From Sorangium cellulosum So ce56 (GTDB lineage: Bacteria > Myxococcota_A > Polyangia > Polyangiales > Polyangiaceae): a stretch of 64,000 nt of DNA. Shown one piece after another: positions 42,791 through 51,454 of the stretch. Made by a program: the position numbers and the translations under genes. The DNA is taken from the NCBI RefSeq assembly GCF_000067165.1, contig NC_010162.1, forward strand, positions 3,492,501 to 3,556,500, given 5' to 3'. Positions within the stretch are counted from its first letter, which is position 1, and each line of letters starts with the position of its first letter. Below the pieces are notes generated by a model. That model made no database searches. It was not told the origin of the DNA and saw only the letters and a list, made by a program, of their open reading frames with translations.

Positions 42791-43168
42791 ATGAGCTGCT
42801 TGAGCGTGGATCCTGTCGTCACCGACAGCTTCGGGATCGAGCCAGCCTTGAGGGACGACACCCTCAGCGTCAAGCTCACCGGCACGGGGGACATGGCGGC
42901 ATCTCCGCCGCTCAGCAGGTACGTCAAGGCGCTGGAGGGCGAGGTGATGCGCCTCTCGGTGAGCACCGTCGAGTTCGACGTGCGCGACCTGCGCTTCATG
43001 AGCTCGAGCTGCCTCAAGGCGTTCGTCGGCTTCATCTGCGGCCTGATGGGCCATGGCCTCAAATGCAGGATACGGTTCGTCACGGACGCGAAGCGGACAT
43101 GGCAGCGCCGGAGCCTGAAGCCCCTGGATCGCATCTGCCCGGAGCTGGTCTCGATCGCGGATGCATGA
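42791..43168 (+). CDS. STAS-like (anti-sigma antagonist type) protein
   Basis: A 125-residue protein with GGAGAAGAG before ATG 42791. The core, EFDVRDLRFMSSSCLKAFVGF, fits the STAS pattern of a strand followed by a Ser-rich turn and a helix. In SpoIIAA-type antagonists that turn is DSSG and carries the phosphorylated Ser; here it reads SSSC. STAS proteins bind anti-sigma kinases or other switch partners in their unphosphorylated form. The next gene encodes a SpoIIE-type phosphatase that could dephosphorylate it, but no anti-sigma kinase is nearby. The stop is 17 bp before the phosphatase start. Confidence 0.65.
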   Translation: MSCLSVDPVVTDSFGIEPALRDDTLSVKLTGTGDMAASPPLSRYVKALEGEVMRLSVSTVEFDVRDLRFMSSSCLKAFVGFICGLMGHGLKCRIRFVTDAKRTWQRRSLKPLDRICPELVSIADA

Positions 43169-43184
43169 TCGAGAGCCCGAGGCC

Positions 43185-45644
43185 ATGACGAGGAAGCGTC
43201 GGACGCTCGCGTTTCTGATCGACAATGTCGTTGGCGACTACCAGTCCGAGCTGCGCGCCGGGATCGAGCGCGGCGCCGCGGCGCACGACGTCAACCTGCT
43301 GACGGCGTTCAGCGACCCGGCCATGGCTCGCCGGCCGGAGGTGGCCGACCGGGGCACCTTCTATCACCTCATCGGCCCTGAGACCGCCGACGGCGTCATC
43401 GTCGCCTCGTCGACGCTCTCCCCTTACGGCGGCATGGAGGTCATGCGATCGTTCTGCCGGTCCTTCGCGCCGCTGCCGGTGTGCAGCATCGGGACCGCGA
43501 TCGACGGTGTGCCTAGCCTGATGGTCGACAACGCCCTCGGGAGCGAGATATCGGTCGGGCACATGGCGGACGAGCACGGGTGCCGGCGCATCGCGTACAT
43601 CGGCGGCCCGAGCAGCAGCGAGGAGGCCGCGCTGCGCGCCGACGGGTACCGGAGGGCGCTTGCGGCGCGGGCGCTCCCTTGCGACGAGCGCCTCCTCGTG
43701 TTCGGTGGGTTCACGATCCCGACGGGGCGCGCGGCGATGCGCGAGCTCCTGGCGCGCGGGGTGGCGTTCGACGCCGTGGTGGCGGCCAACGACAGGATGG
43801 CGCTCGCGGCGATCGAGGTGCTCAAGGCCGAGGGACGCCGCATCCCGGAAGACGTCCTCGTTTGCGGGTTCGATGACGTCGGCATCGCTCGCTTCACGAA
43901 GCCGTCGTTGACGACGGTGCGCCAGCCGATCGAGCGGCTCGGGGGGATGGCCGTGAGCACGGTCCTCCGCATGATCGACGGTGAGGCTGTCGAGGCGCTG
44001 CAGCTCGCGCGTGTGGAGCTCACGCAGCGCGAGTCCTGCGGCTGCGGGTACCGCGCGGGCGACACGTTCCTTCAGCCGGTCCCCTCGGTGCGCGGCTTTC
44101 CGCGCCCCATCGCGGATCAGCGGGCGTCGCTGGAGCGCGCGCTCGCCAGCAGCGTGGCGATCCCGAGCGGCGCCCTCGACGGCTGGGCGGGCGACCTGCT
44201 CGCCGCGATGGAGGCGGAGCTCGCGGGCGACGAGGGGCGCTTCCTGCGCGCGCTCCAGGCGCTCCTCGACGGGGCGAGGCGCCAGGGCGTGCTCCTCGAG
44301 GAGTTCCAGGGGGTGATATCGCTCTTGCGATCGCGCGTACAGGGGTCGCCCGTGGGCGGCGACGCAGCGCTGGAGCAGCTCTGGCACGCTGCGCGCATCC
44401 TGATCGGGAGCGAGTGCGTGCACGTCGAGGGGGAGCAGCGGCTGAACGTCGAGCTCGCCGCGATCGATGTCACCTACGGCGCGCGGGGCTTCTCCGCGTG
44501 CTTGAGCCTGCCCGTGCTCAAGGGGTTGCTGGCGTCGGAGCTGCCGAGGATGCGGTTCTCGGACGTCGCCGTGTCGCTGTACGACGACGCTCAGCACGCC
44601 ACCATGAAGCCGCTGTTCGTGATGGAGGACGGCCACGAGGTGGAGGTGCCGGCCGTGAGCTTCCCGGCGCACCTCCTCGCGCCCCCGGGCTTCCTGAGCG
44701 CCGACGAGCGCATCAGCAGGATCGTGCTTCCGGTTGCGTTCGGCGACGAGGAGAGGTTCGGCGTCGCGGTGCTCGACCACCGCGCCAGCGGGATGATCTA
44801 CGAGGTGCTGCGCCTCCAGCTCGGCTCCGCGGTCAAGGCCGCGGCGCTGCACCGGCAGGTCGTCCGGGAGGTGGAGCTGCGCGAGCGGCTGGAGCAGGAG
44901 CGGGTCCGTCAGGAGAGCCAGGTCGCGGCGCGCATTCAGACCACGCTGGTGCCGAAGCAGCTCTCTATCGAGGGGCTCGACCTCTGCGCGGTCATGAAGC
45001 CGGCGGCCGAGGTCGGCGGTGATTACTACGATGTGATCCCGGCGAACGGGGGCGGGTGGCTGGGGATCGGCGACGTCGCGGGGCACGGGCTCGCGGCGGG
45101 TCTCATCATGCTGATGATCCAGAGCATGGTATCGGCGCTCACGTGCAACGACCCGGCCGCGAGCCCGGCGAAGGTCATCACGGCGCTCAACAAGGCAATC
45201 TACAAGAACGTCCGCGATCGTCTGGAGCGCGACGAGCACGCGACGCTCCTCTTGCTCCGGTACGAGCGCAACGGGCGCGTCACGTTCGCGGGCGCGCACG
45301 ACGACCTGGTCGTGTGCTCGGCGCGGACGCGGCGCTGCGGGTGCATTCCGAGCTCAGGCGTCTGGATCGGCGCGCTGCCCGAGATCGGCGCGCTGACGCG
45401 GGATGCCGAGCTCTACCTTGGGGATGGGGACGTGCTCGTGCTCTACAGCGATGGCGTGACCGAGGCGCGGAACGCCCATCACGAGCAGTTCGGGCTGGAG
45501 CGGCTCTGCGCCGTCATCGAGGCTGTCCAGACGGAGCCTGTCGGCGTCATTCGCGACCGGATCCTCGATGCGGTCGAGGGGTGGTGCCCGAGCCCGGACG
45601 ACGACATCACGATCGTCGTGGCGAGGTATCGCGCGCCCGAGTAG
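43185..45644 (+). CDS. LacI-type sensor domain fused to a SpoIIE/PP2C phosphatase
   Basis: An 819-residue cytoplasmic protein. Residues 1-285 are a periplasmic-binding-protein-like effector domain of the LacI family (TLAFLIDNVVGDYQSELRAG, GCRRIAYIGGPSSSEEAALR, VVAANDRMALAAIEVL, TTVRQPIERLGGMAVSTVL), without the DNA-binding helix-turn-helix and without a signal peptide. Residues about 300-555 are a helical/GAF-like region, then a signalling coiled coil (about 557-595). Residues about 595-815 are a PP2C/SpoIIE Ser/Thr phosphatase with metal-binding acids in GGDYYDV (Asp at 612), GIGDVAGHG, YSDGVTEARN and SPDDDITIVV. A small ligand, probably a sugar or similar, would control dephosphorylation, with the upstream STAS-like protein the obvious substrate. 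ATG 43161 is an alternative start that would overlap the STAS gene. Confidence 0.85.
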   Translation: MTRKRRTLAFLIDNVVGDYQSELRAGIERGAAAHDVNLLTAFSDPAMARRPEVADRGTFYHLIGPETADGVIVASSTLSPYGGMEVMRSFCRSFAPLPVCSIGTAIDGVPSLMVDNALGSEISVGHMADEHGCRRIAYIGGPSSSEEAALRADGYRRALAARALPCDERLLVFGGFTIPTGRAAMRELLARGVAFDAVVAANDRMALAAIEVLKAEGRRIPEDVLVCGFDDVGIARFTKPSLTTVRQPIERLGGMAVSTVLRMIDGEAVEALQLARVELTQRESCGCGYRAGDTFLQPVPSVRGFPRPIADQRASLERALASSVAIPSGALDGWAGDLLAAMEAELAGDEGRFLRALQALLDGARRQGVLLEEFQGVISLLRSRVQGSPVGGDAALEQLWHAARILIGSECVHVEGEQRLNVELAAIDVTYGARGFSACLSLPVLKGLLASELPRMRFSDVAVSLYDDAQHATMKPLFVMEDGHEVEVPAVSFPAHLLAPPGFLSADERISRIVLPVAFGDEERFGVAVLDHRASGMIYEVLRLQLGSAVKAAALHRQVVREVELRERLEQERVRQESQVAARIQTTLVPKQLSIEGLDLCAVMKPAAEVGGDYYDVIPANGGGWLGIGDVAGHGLAAGLIMLMIQSMVSALTCNDPAASPAKVITALNKAIYKNVRDRLERDEHATLLLLRYERNGRVTFAGAHDDLVVCSARTRRCGCIPSSGVWIGALPEIGALTRDAELYLGDGDVLVLYSDGVTEARNAHHEQFGLERLCAVIEAVQTEPVGVIRDRILDAVEGWCPSPDDDITIVVARYRAPE

Positions 45645-45664
45645 CTGCGGCGGGGCGGGGCTCT

Positions 45665-46936
45665 TCATGAAGCCGCTTTTCCCCGATTCAGCGCGACGTG
45701 GGCGAGCAAGCCGCCCAGGAGCGCGTTGATGGCCGGGATGCCAGCGTCGATGAGGTATCCCGCCGCCACGCCGCCTGCCCAGGCGAGGAGCGGTCGAAGA
45801 CTCAGGGGTTCCACCTGCGAGGGAAGCGAGCCGGCGGACCGGGTGCGCTCGAGCACCGCGCGATGTCGGCGCACGACGTAGTATTCGGCGATCATGATGC
45901 CGGCGATAGGCGGGAAAGCGATCCCGAGCAGCGTGAGAAATCCGATGAGGTGCTCCAGGATCCCGGCGATCGAGAGCGCCGTCCCTGCCGCACCCACCGC
46001 GAGCGTCATCGCGCTCCGCGGGACGTGTCGGCTCGTCGTCTGATGGACCGTGTTCACCAGGGCGAGGGAGGCCGAGTACAGATTCCAGTCGTTGATCTTC
46101 AACGTGGCCGTTACGAGGATCGCCGCGCCGGCGACCCCGACCTCCGTCGTCACGATGTGGACGACATCCGCGCTCTGGACGGCGTGCGCCAGGAGCACGC
46201 CGGTGAGGCCGATCGTGTACTCGCCGAGAGTCACCCCGACGAGCGTTTGCTTTACCACGTCGGCCGCCGAACGGTTGTAGCGGGTCATGTCCGGGGTGAG
46301 GACCGCGCCCACGATGAACCCGCCGGCCACCAGCGTCGCGCCGGCTGCGATGCTCATGGGCTCTCCTGGCGGAGGCATCGATATGAGGTCGGCCAGCTGG
46401 TGCCGGGCGAGGGCGCTCCGGATGGCCCAGGCGCTGAGGGCGAGGAAGAGCGGAACCGTGATGTACGAGGTCCAGGCCATCGAGCTGAACCCGTAAATCA
46501 CGATCAACGTGACGGCGGCCCCGGTGAGGACGCAATAGACCCACAGCGGCACCTGCGTGCCGGCGAGCGCCGCGAGGCCCTTGGCGAAGATGGCGTTCTG
46601 GACACCGAACCACCCGACCAGGCTCACCGCCGTGCACAGGCCGAACAGAGACGAGCCGTGACGTCCCAAGCCGGTCCACTGGGCGAGGACATACGTGGAC
46701 AGGCCCTCTCGCTGGCCGGCGATTCCGGTGAGCACCGCGACGACCTCCAGGAGGACGACACCCAGCGTTATCGCCCAGAAGGCGCCCCAGAAGGTCATGT
46801 GGAAGCCGAGCGTGGCGCCGAGGAGGAGCTGCGACAGCGCGGAGAGCTCGCCGAACCGCTGGACGGCGACGCTCCACCACGGGTAGCGCGCGGCCTCGGG
46901 CACCCGGGCAAGGGGGAAGTCGTCGCGCCCGATCAT
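45665..46936 (-). CDS. NCS1-family permease (purine/cytosine/hydantoin type)
   Basis: A 423-residue membrane protein with about 12 hydrophobic helices. NCS1 signatures are present: LGATLGFHMTFWGAFWAITLG near the N-terminus, VSLVGWFGVQNAIFAKGL in helix 3, LTPDMTRYNRS in the middle and FPPIAGIMIAEYYVVRR near the end. The family carries nucleobases, allantoin or hydantoins with H+ or Na+. Being the last gene of the hydantoinase-like operon (89 bp after DUF917), it probably imports that pathway's ring substrate. It is convergent with the SpoIIE gene, 20 bp away. Confidence 0.87.
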   Translation of the reverse strand: MIGRDDFPLARVPEAARYPWWSVAVQRFGELSALSQLLLGATLGFHMTFWGAFWAITLGVVLLEVVAVLTGIAGQREGLSTYVLAQWTGLGRHGSSLFGLCTAVSLVGWFGVQNAIFAKGLAALAGTQVPLWVYCVLTGAAVTLIVIYGFSSMAWTSYITVPLFLALSAWAIRSALARHQLADLISMPPPGEPMSIAAGATLVAGGFIVGAVLTPDMTRYNRSAADVVKQTLVGVTLGEYTIGLTGVLLAHAVQSADVVHIVTTEVGVAGAAILVTATLKINDWNLYSASLALVNTVHQTTSRHVPRSAMTLAVGAAGTALSIAGILEHLIGFLTLLGIAFPPIAGIMIAEYYVVRRHRAVLERTRSAGSLPSQVEPLSLRPLLAWAGGVAAGYLIDAGIPAINALLGGLLAHVALNRGKAAS

Positions 46937-47025
46937 GCCCTAGCGCCGCGCCTTCGCTGTGGTCCCGCGGCCGTGGTGCTGGCCCGCGCGCGGCGTCTCG
47001 CGTGTCTCGCGTCCGTCGCGCGCGC

Positions 47026-48114
47026 TCACGGCTCGCTCTCCTCGAGGGGGACGAAATCGAGATCGATGCCGAAGGCGCGGGGCCCGAAGACCTCCAGCGC
47101 CTCGGGTGTGCGCAGGAGCGGCGGCGCCGCCACGCCGATGACCTTCACCTGCTGCCCGTAGCGCAGCGCCTCCGTGGTGATCGGCTCCGCGGTCTCGCGA
47201 TCCAGGATGCATACGAGATCAGGCACGCTGCACAGGACGCGCGTCCCGACGCGGGCGACCAGATTCTCGTTCTGGATTAGCACCTCCAGCGTCTCCCCGG
47301 AGCCCTCGGTGTCCCGGAGTTGCACCCAGCCCCTGGCGAAGCCCTCTGTCGTGCGGCGGTAGACCTCGACCACCTTGCCAGTCCAGAGGACACGGCCGTG
47401 ACGGTAGGGCGTCTCTCGGAGAGCACCGACGAGGCGATCGAACGGATCTCTGTGCTGCTCGTTCGCCTCCCGGATCGCCTTCCCGAGCGCCAGGCAGACG
47501 CCCAGGGTGCCACCGATGGCCGCTCGCCGCACCGTCGGCCCATCCATGGGGTACTCGGCGGTGTGCGCGCAGCCTCCCATGCGGATCGTGATGCCGCGGG
47601 AGATCCACTCCATCTTGAAGTTGTCGCAGGCCGTGACGATCACCGTGTCGCCGTGCTCGTCCGTGATGGCCATCGGCGTTCCGGGGACGCCGTGGACATG
47701 AAATGTCACCTGGTACATGTTGGGAAAGGCGCGGCCCATTCCGTCGGCGTCCACGACCGGCAGCCCGAGCCGCGCTCCCACGATGAGCGGCACGGTCGAG
47801 TTCATCCCGCCCGCCTCGGCGGGCATGGTGCATGTCGCCCGGACGCCGAGGAATGCCTCCAGCCGGCGCAGCGAGAGCGCGGTCTCGTCGCCGCGCGGTA
47901 TCTTCTCGATGAGGCAGGTCGGAGCGCCCATCATCCCCGTAGGGATCACGTAATCTCCGTCTCCCACCTCCGCGAGGTGGACGATCTCCACGCGGCGCCC
48001 TTCCTCCATCACGCGCTCGAGCATCAGCCGGCCGATATAGGTATCTCCGCCGCCGCCCGTGCCGAGGAAGGCGGCGCCGAGGGACAGGTCGGGCAGGTCC
48101 TTGCGCTCCAGCAT
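47026..48114 (-). CDS. DUF917 (S-methyl-thiohydantoin desulfurase-like) protein
   Basis: A 362-residue soluble protein of the DUF917 family, now also named for S-methyl thiohydantoin desulfurase activity in characterised members. Recognisable parts are GAAFLGTGGGGDTYIGRLML at the N-terminus, PTGMMGAPTCLIEKIP, MPAEAGGMNSTVPLIVGARL and VVDADGMGRAFPNMYQ. DUF917 proteins occur next to, or fused with, hydantoinase A-type domains, as here. ATG 48114 is preferred: AGGAGG lies 9 nt upstream, overlapping the stop of the previous gene, while the longer GTG start at 48132 lacks a ribosome site. The exact reaction in this operon is unknown. Confidence 0.85.
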   Translation of the reverse strand: MLERKDLPDLSLGAAFLGTGGGGDTYIGRLMLERVMEEGRRVEIVHLAEVGDGDYVIPTGMMGAPTCLIEKIPRGDETALSLRRLEAFLGVRATCTMPAEAGGMNSTVPLIVGARLGLPVVDADGMGRAFPNMYQVTFHVHGVPGTPMAITDEHGDTVIVTACDNFKMEWISRGITIRMGGCAHTAEYPMDGPTVRRAAIGGTLGVCLALGKAIREANEQHRDPFDRLVGALRETPYRHGRVLWTGKVVEVYRRTTEGFARGWVQLRDTEGSGETLEVLIQNENLVARVGTRVLCSVPDLVCILDRETAEPITTEALRYGQQVKVIGVAAPPLLRTPEALEVFGPRAFGIDLDFVPLEESEP

Positions 48115-48128
48115 GAATCCCATCCTCC

Positions 48129-49670
48129 TCACCCGTTCCGCAGATCGCCGATCGCCTTGACCCGGATCCGGGTCGCGCTGGACGGCAGGTAGGCGAGCGG
48201 CACCTCCTCGATGTCGAGGAGGTGGATGCTGGCCGGGTCAGCGCCTGCGGCCGAGGCCTTCGCGATCGCCTCCGCCTGCGCCTCTGCCAGCGCGTCGTCC
48301 CGGGATCGGCTCTCCAGGTTGACGACCCGGTCCACCTCGCCGGACACGTGCGCGATGGCGGCGCCGACTGCGTTGGCGACCTCGGCATGCTGAGGCCTGA
48401 TGATCTCGGAGGTCCCCTGGAGCGGCCTGCAAATCAGCGAGGAGCCGCCGCCCACGAGGACCACCGGAATGTCCGCCGCCGCGGGCTTGCCCCGATCGAT
48501 GGCGGCCTCGACCATCTCGTGGATCCGCAGCGCCGCGCGTGCGACGAGCTCGTCTGGGAGGTGCGCGACTTTCGCGCGGTCGCCAATGACGGCGCACCCT
48601 GCGGCCACGGCGATGTCCGTGGCGGTCAGCGTGTCGCCCCCGAACACCAGCGCTCGCTGTGTCAGCTCGTGGCCGGCGCTTCGCGCCCCGATCCGGAGAG
48701 GTCCGTCGAGCACATGGCTTCCGCCGCCGAGCCCGATGGACAGGACGTCGGGCATGCGGAAGTTGCAGCGCACGCCAGCCACCCGCAGCGTCATCGACGC
48801 TTCGCGTGGCAGCCCGCGGCGCAGCGCACCCACGTCGGTTGTGGTGCCGCCGATATCGACCACCATCGCGTCCGTGAGGCCCGTGAGGAAAGCGGCGCCG
48901 CGCATCGAGTTCGTGGGGCCCGAGCACAAGGTGAAGGCCGGATAGCGCTCCGCCCGGTCGGAGCTCATCAGGGTGCCGTCGTTCTGGGTGAGATAGAGCG
49001 GCGCCAAGACGCCGGCCCGCGCCAAGGCGTCGTGGAACGCTCGGATCGTCGTCGTCGAAACGTCCTTGAGGCAGGCGTTCAAGATGGCGGCGTTCTCCCG
49101 CTCGAGGAGCCCCATCCGGCCGATCTCGTGCGACAGGCTGAGGGAAGCGTCCGGCAGCACCTCCCGCAGGATCGCCGCGGCCTCGAGCTCGGCCTCGGGG
49201 TTGACGGGTGAAAAGACGCTGGCGATCGCGACGGAGCGGAGGCCTCTCCGGCCGATCTCCCGGGCGATGCGGCGCAGCTCGCCAGCCTCGACGGGCGACA
49301 GCCGGCGACCATCGAACTCGTGACCTCCATGGGCCAGAAACCCGTGGTCGCCAAGCGCCCTGCGCAGATCGCAAGGCCAGTCCACCATCGGCGGCAGCGC
49401 CGCGGTCGCCGGCAGCCCGAGCCGCACCGCCGCGACCTCCTGCAGCCGGCGGCGCTCCACGAGCGCATTCGTGAAATGGGTGGTGCCGAGCATGACGCCG
49501 CGGATCTGGCCGACCGGCACCCGCGCTCGTTCCAAGAGGCGGCTCACAGCCTCGAGGACGCCGCCGCTCACGTCGGCCGTGGTCGGCACCTTGACCGTTG
49601 CCACGACGTCTGCGCCGTCCATCATGACGGCGTCGGTGTTGGTCCCTCCGACGTCGATCCCCATGCGCAT
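48129..49670 (-). CDS. Hydantoinase A/oxoprolinase-family subunit, short form
   Basis: A 513-residue ASKHA-fold protein: DVGGTNTDAVMMDG (phosphate 1 loop), GTTHFTNALVER, LYLTQNDGTLMS, VVDIGGTTTDVGALRRGLP and VLVGGGSSLI (adenosine loop). It lacks the C-terminal third found in the full-length HyuA encoded upstream (686 residues). Proteins of this short type pair with DUF917. By family it would use ATP to activate a cyclic amide. GTGGAGGTGAC lies 6-9 nt before the ATG. It is fourth from the end of the permease and 29 bp after hyuB. Confidence 0.85.
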   Translation of the reverse strand: MRMGIDVGGTNTDAVMMDGADVVATVKVPTTADVSGGVLEAVSRLLERARVPVGQIRGVMLGTTHFTNALVERRRLQEVAAVRLGLPATAALPPMVDWPCDLRRALGDHGFLAHGGHEFDGRRLSPVEAGELRRIAREIGRRGLRSVAIASVFSPVNPEAELEAAAILREVLPDASLSLSHEIGRMGLLERENAAILNACLKDVSTTTIRAFHDALARAGVLAPLYLTQNDGTLMSSDRAERYPAFTLCSGPTNSMRGAAFLTGLTDAMVVDIGGTTTDVGALRRGLPREASMTLRVAGVRCNFRMPDVLSIGLGGGSHVLDGPLRIGARSAGHELTQRALVFGGDTLTATDIAVAAGCAVIGDRAKVAHLPDELVARAALRIHEMVEAAIDRGKPAAADIPVVLVGGGSSLICRPLQGTSEIIRPQHAEVANAVGAAIAHVSGEVDRVVNLESRSRDDALAEAQAEAIAKASAAGADPASIHLLDIEEVPLAYLPSSATRIRVKAIGDLRNG

Positions 49671-49699
49671 GAACAGTCACCTCCACCGAAGCCGCGGGT

Positions 49700-51421
49700 T
49701 CATGCCTTGTCGGAGCGGAGGGGCGAAGGCGCCGGCTCCTCCGCGGCGCGCAGGCCGTAATCGCGCCTGGCCTGCTCCTCGGTGATGTAGCCGCAGCGCA
49801 GATCGTCGAGCACGCGCGCGCGGCTCCGCCGCGCGGGATCGCCGTACCCGCCGCCCGTGCCGGTGTGGAGCCGGCAGAGCTCACCCCGCTTGAGGAGGTG
49901 ACGGGCGCACTTGCCCATCGCTCTCCGGCTGCCGTCCTCGTGCACGAGCTCCAGGTAGTTGGGCGAGCCCTGGTGGCCGCCGTTCAGCCCCCACGGCGGG
50001 AATCGATGCCGACCGAAGGTCGCGGTCACCGTAGCCCACGCCGACGTGATGCGGTAATCGCGCACGAGGCCACGCCCGCCGCGGCGCTCTCCCGCCCCGC
50101 CGTCCACGATATCCAGCGCGTACTGCTCGACGCGGAGCCCGTAACGGGTCTCGCAGATCTCGACGGGGATCATGTAGGTCTCGCCGTCGCCGGCGCAGAC
50201 GAGGCCGTTCTCGCCGTCCTTGTCCGCGCCCGCCCCCCAGCCGCCCGCCTGCGGCTCGACGAGGAGAAAGGGAGTTCCATCGTCGGGGTGGATGCCATGG
50301 ATGATCGTGCCGCAGACGGAGAGGAAATGTCCGGCGGTCAGGCGACGCGGGGCGAGGTGCGCCAGGGCCTTCCAGACGAGATCGGTCGCGTACTGCATCG
50401 TCTCCCAGTAGGTGGAGACGGGAGCCGGCCTTTCCGCCGTGAACATCGTCCCCGGAGGGCACACGACCTGGACCGGTCGGAACACGCCTTCATTGGTCGG
50501 GAGCAGAGGATCGGTGATCGCCTTCCAGGCCTGGCGTACCGCCGAATGCAGGCCGGTGCGGCCGCAGTTGATCGGCCCCGGCACCTGCGCGCTCGTCCCT
50601 GTGAAATCGCAGAGGAAGCTGTCGTCGATCGTCACCTTCACCCGCACCTCGAACGGGCCGTTCCTGATGCCGTCGTCGTCGATGAAGTCGGTCGCGTCGT
50701 ACGTTCCGCGGGGGAGCCTCGCCAGCTCCAGGCGAGCCCTGCGCTCTCCCTCACCGAGGAGCTCCTCCATGGCGCGGAGGACGGTGCCCTTGCCGAACTT
50801 GCGGAGGATGCGGTGCAGCGCCCGCTCGCCCACGCGCAGCGCGCCCACGCAGGCGTGCAGGTCGCCGAGCGTCGCGTCGGGCGTGCGCACGTTGGCCCGG
50901 ATGAGCTCGAGGAGCCCCTCGTCGGGCCTTCCGGCCTCGAAGAGCTTGATGCCCGGGAACTGGAGCCCTTCCTGGAACACGTCGGTCGCGTCCGTGGTCC
51001 ATGAGCCCGGGTCCTTGCCGCCCACCTCGGTCCAGTGCGCCTTGTTCACGGCGAAGGCAACGAGCTCGCCCTCATGGAAGATCGGCATGATCAGCGCGAC
51101 GTCGGACAGGTGCGTGCCGCCGCCCGCGTAGGGATCGTTCAGGATGACGATATCGCCGCTCGTCAGGCGCTCTCTGCCGAGCTTGTTGAGGACGTGGGCC
51201 ACGCCGAAGCTCAGTGCGCCGATGAAGTCGGCGACCCCGTTGCCCTGGGTGAGGAGGTCTCCGCGCGCGTCCGTGAGCCCGGCGGCGTAGTCGAGGACCT
51301 CGTAGATGATGGGGCTCATGGCGGTCCGCTGCAGCGCGTGGAACATCTCGTCACCAGCGGCGATGAGCTCGTTCTTGATGATCTCGAGCGTGAAGGGATC
51401 GATCCTCGTTGTCGTGCTCAT
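49700..51421 (-). CDS. Hydantoinase B/oxoprolinase-family subunit (HyuB)
   Basis: A 573-residue protein of the HyuB family: IDPFTLEIIKNELIAAGDEM at the start, then MSPIIYEVLDYAAGLTDARG, DIVILNDPYAGGGTHLSDVA, and GRTGLHSAVRQAWKAITDPL with NEGVFRPVQVVCPPGTMF. HyuB partners HyuA in ATP-dependent N-methylhydantoin, hydantoin, 5-oxoproline or acetone/acetophenone-type activation. The nearest full-length HyuA is encoded 33 bp upstream. GGAG precedes the ATG. The C-terminal part GTGGGYGDPARR is typical. The substrate cannot be decided from sequence. Confidence 0.88.
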   Translation of the reverse strand: MSTTTRIDPFTLEIIKNELIAAGDEMFHALQRTAMSPIIYEVLDYAAGLTDARGDLLTQGNGVADFIGALSFGVAHVLNKLGRERLTSGDIVILNDPYAGGGTHLSDVALIMPIFHEGELVAFAVNKAHWTEVGGKDPGSWTTDATDVFQEGLQFPGIKLFEAGRPDEGLLELIRANVRTPDATLGDLHACVGALRVGERALHRILRKFGKGTVLRAMEELLGEGERRARLELARLPRGTYDATDFIDDDGIRNGPFEVRVKVTIDDSFLCDFTGTSAQVPGPINCGRTGLHSAVRQAWKAITDPLLPTNEGVFRPVQVVCPPGTMFTAERPAPVSTYWETMQYATDLVWKALAHLAPRRLTAGHFLSVCGTIIHGIHPDDGTPFLLVEPQAGGWGAGADKDGENGLVCAGDGETYMIPVEICETRYGLRVEQYALDIVDGGAGERRGGRGLVRDYRITSAWATVTATFGRHRFPPWGLNGGHQGSPNYLELVHEDGSRRAMGKCARHLLKRGELCRLHTGTGGGYGDPARRSRARVLDDLRCGYITEEQARRDYGLRAAEEPAPSPLRSDKA

Positions 51422-51454
51422 GACAGCTCCGTCGGTTCAGGGGTCGGCCGCGCC

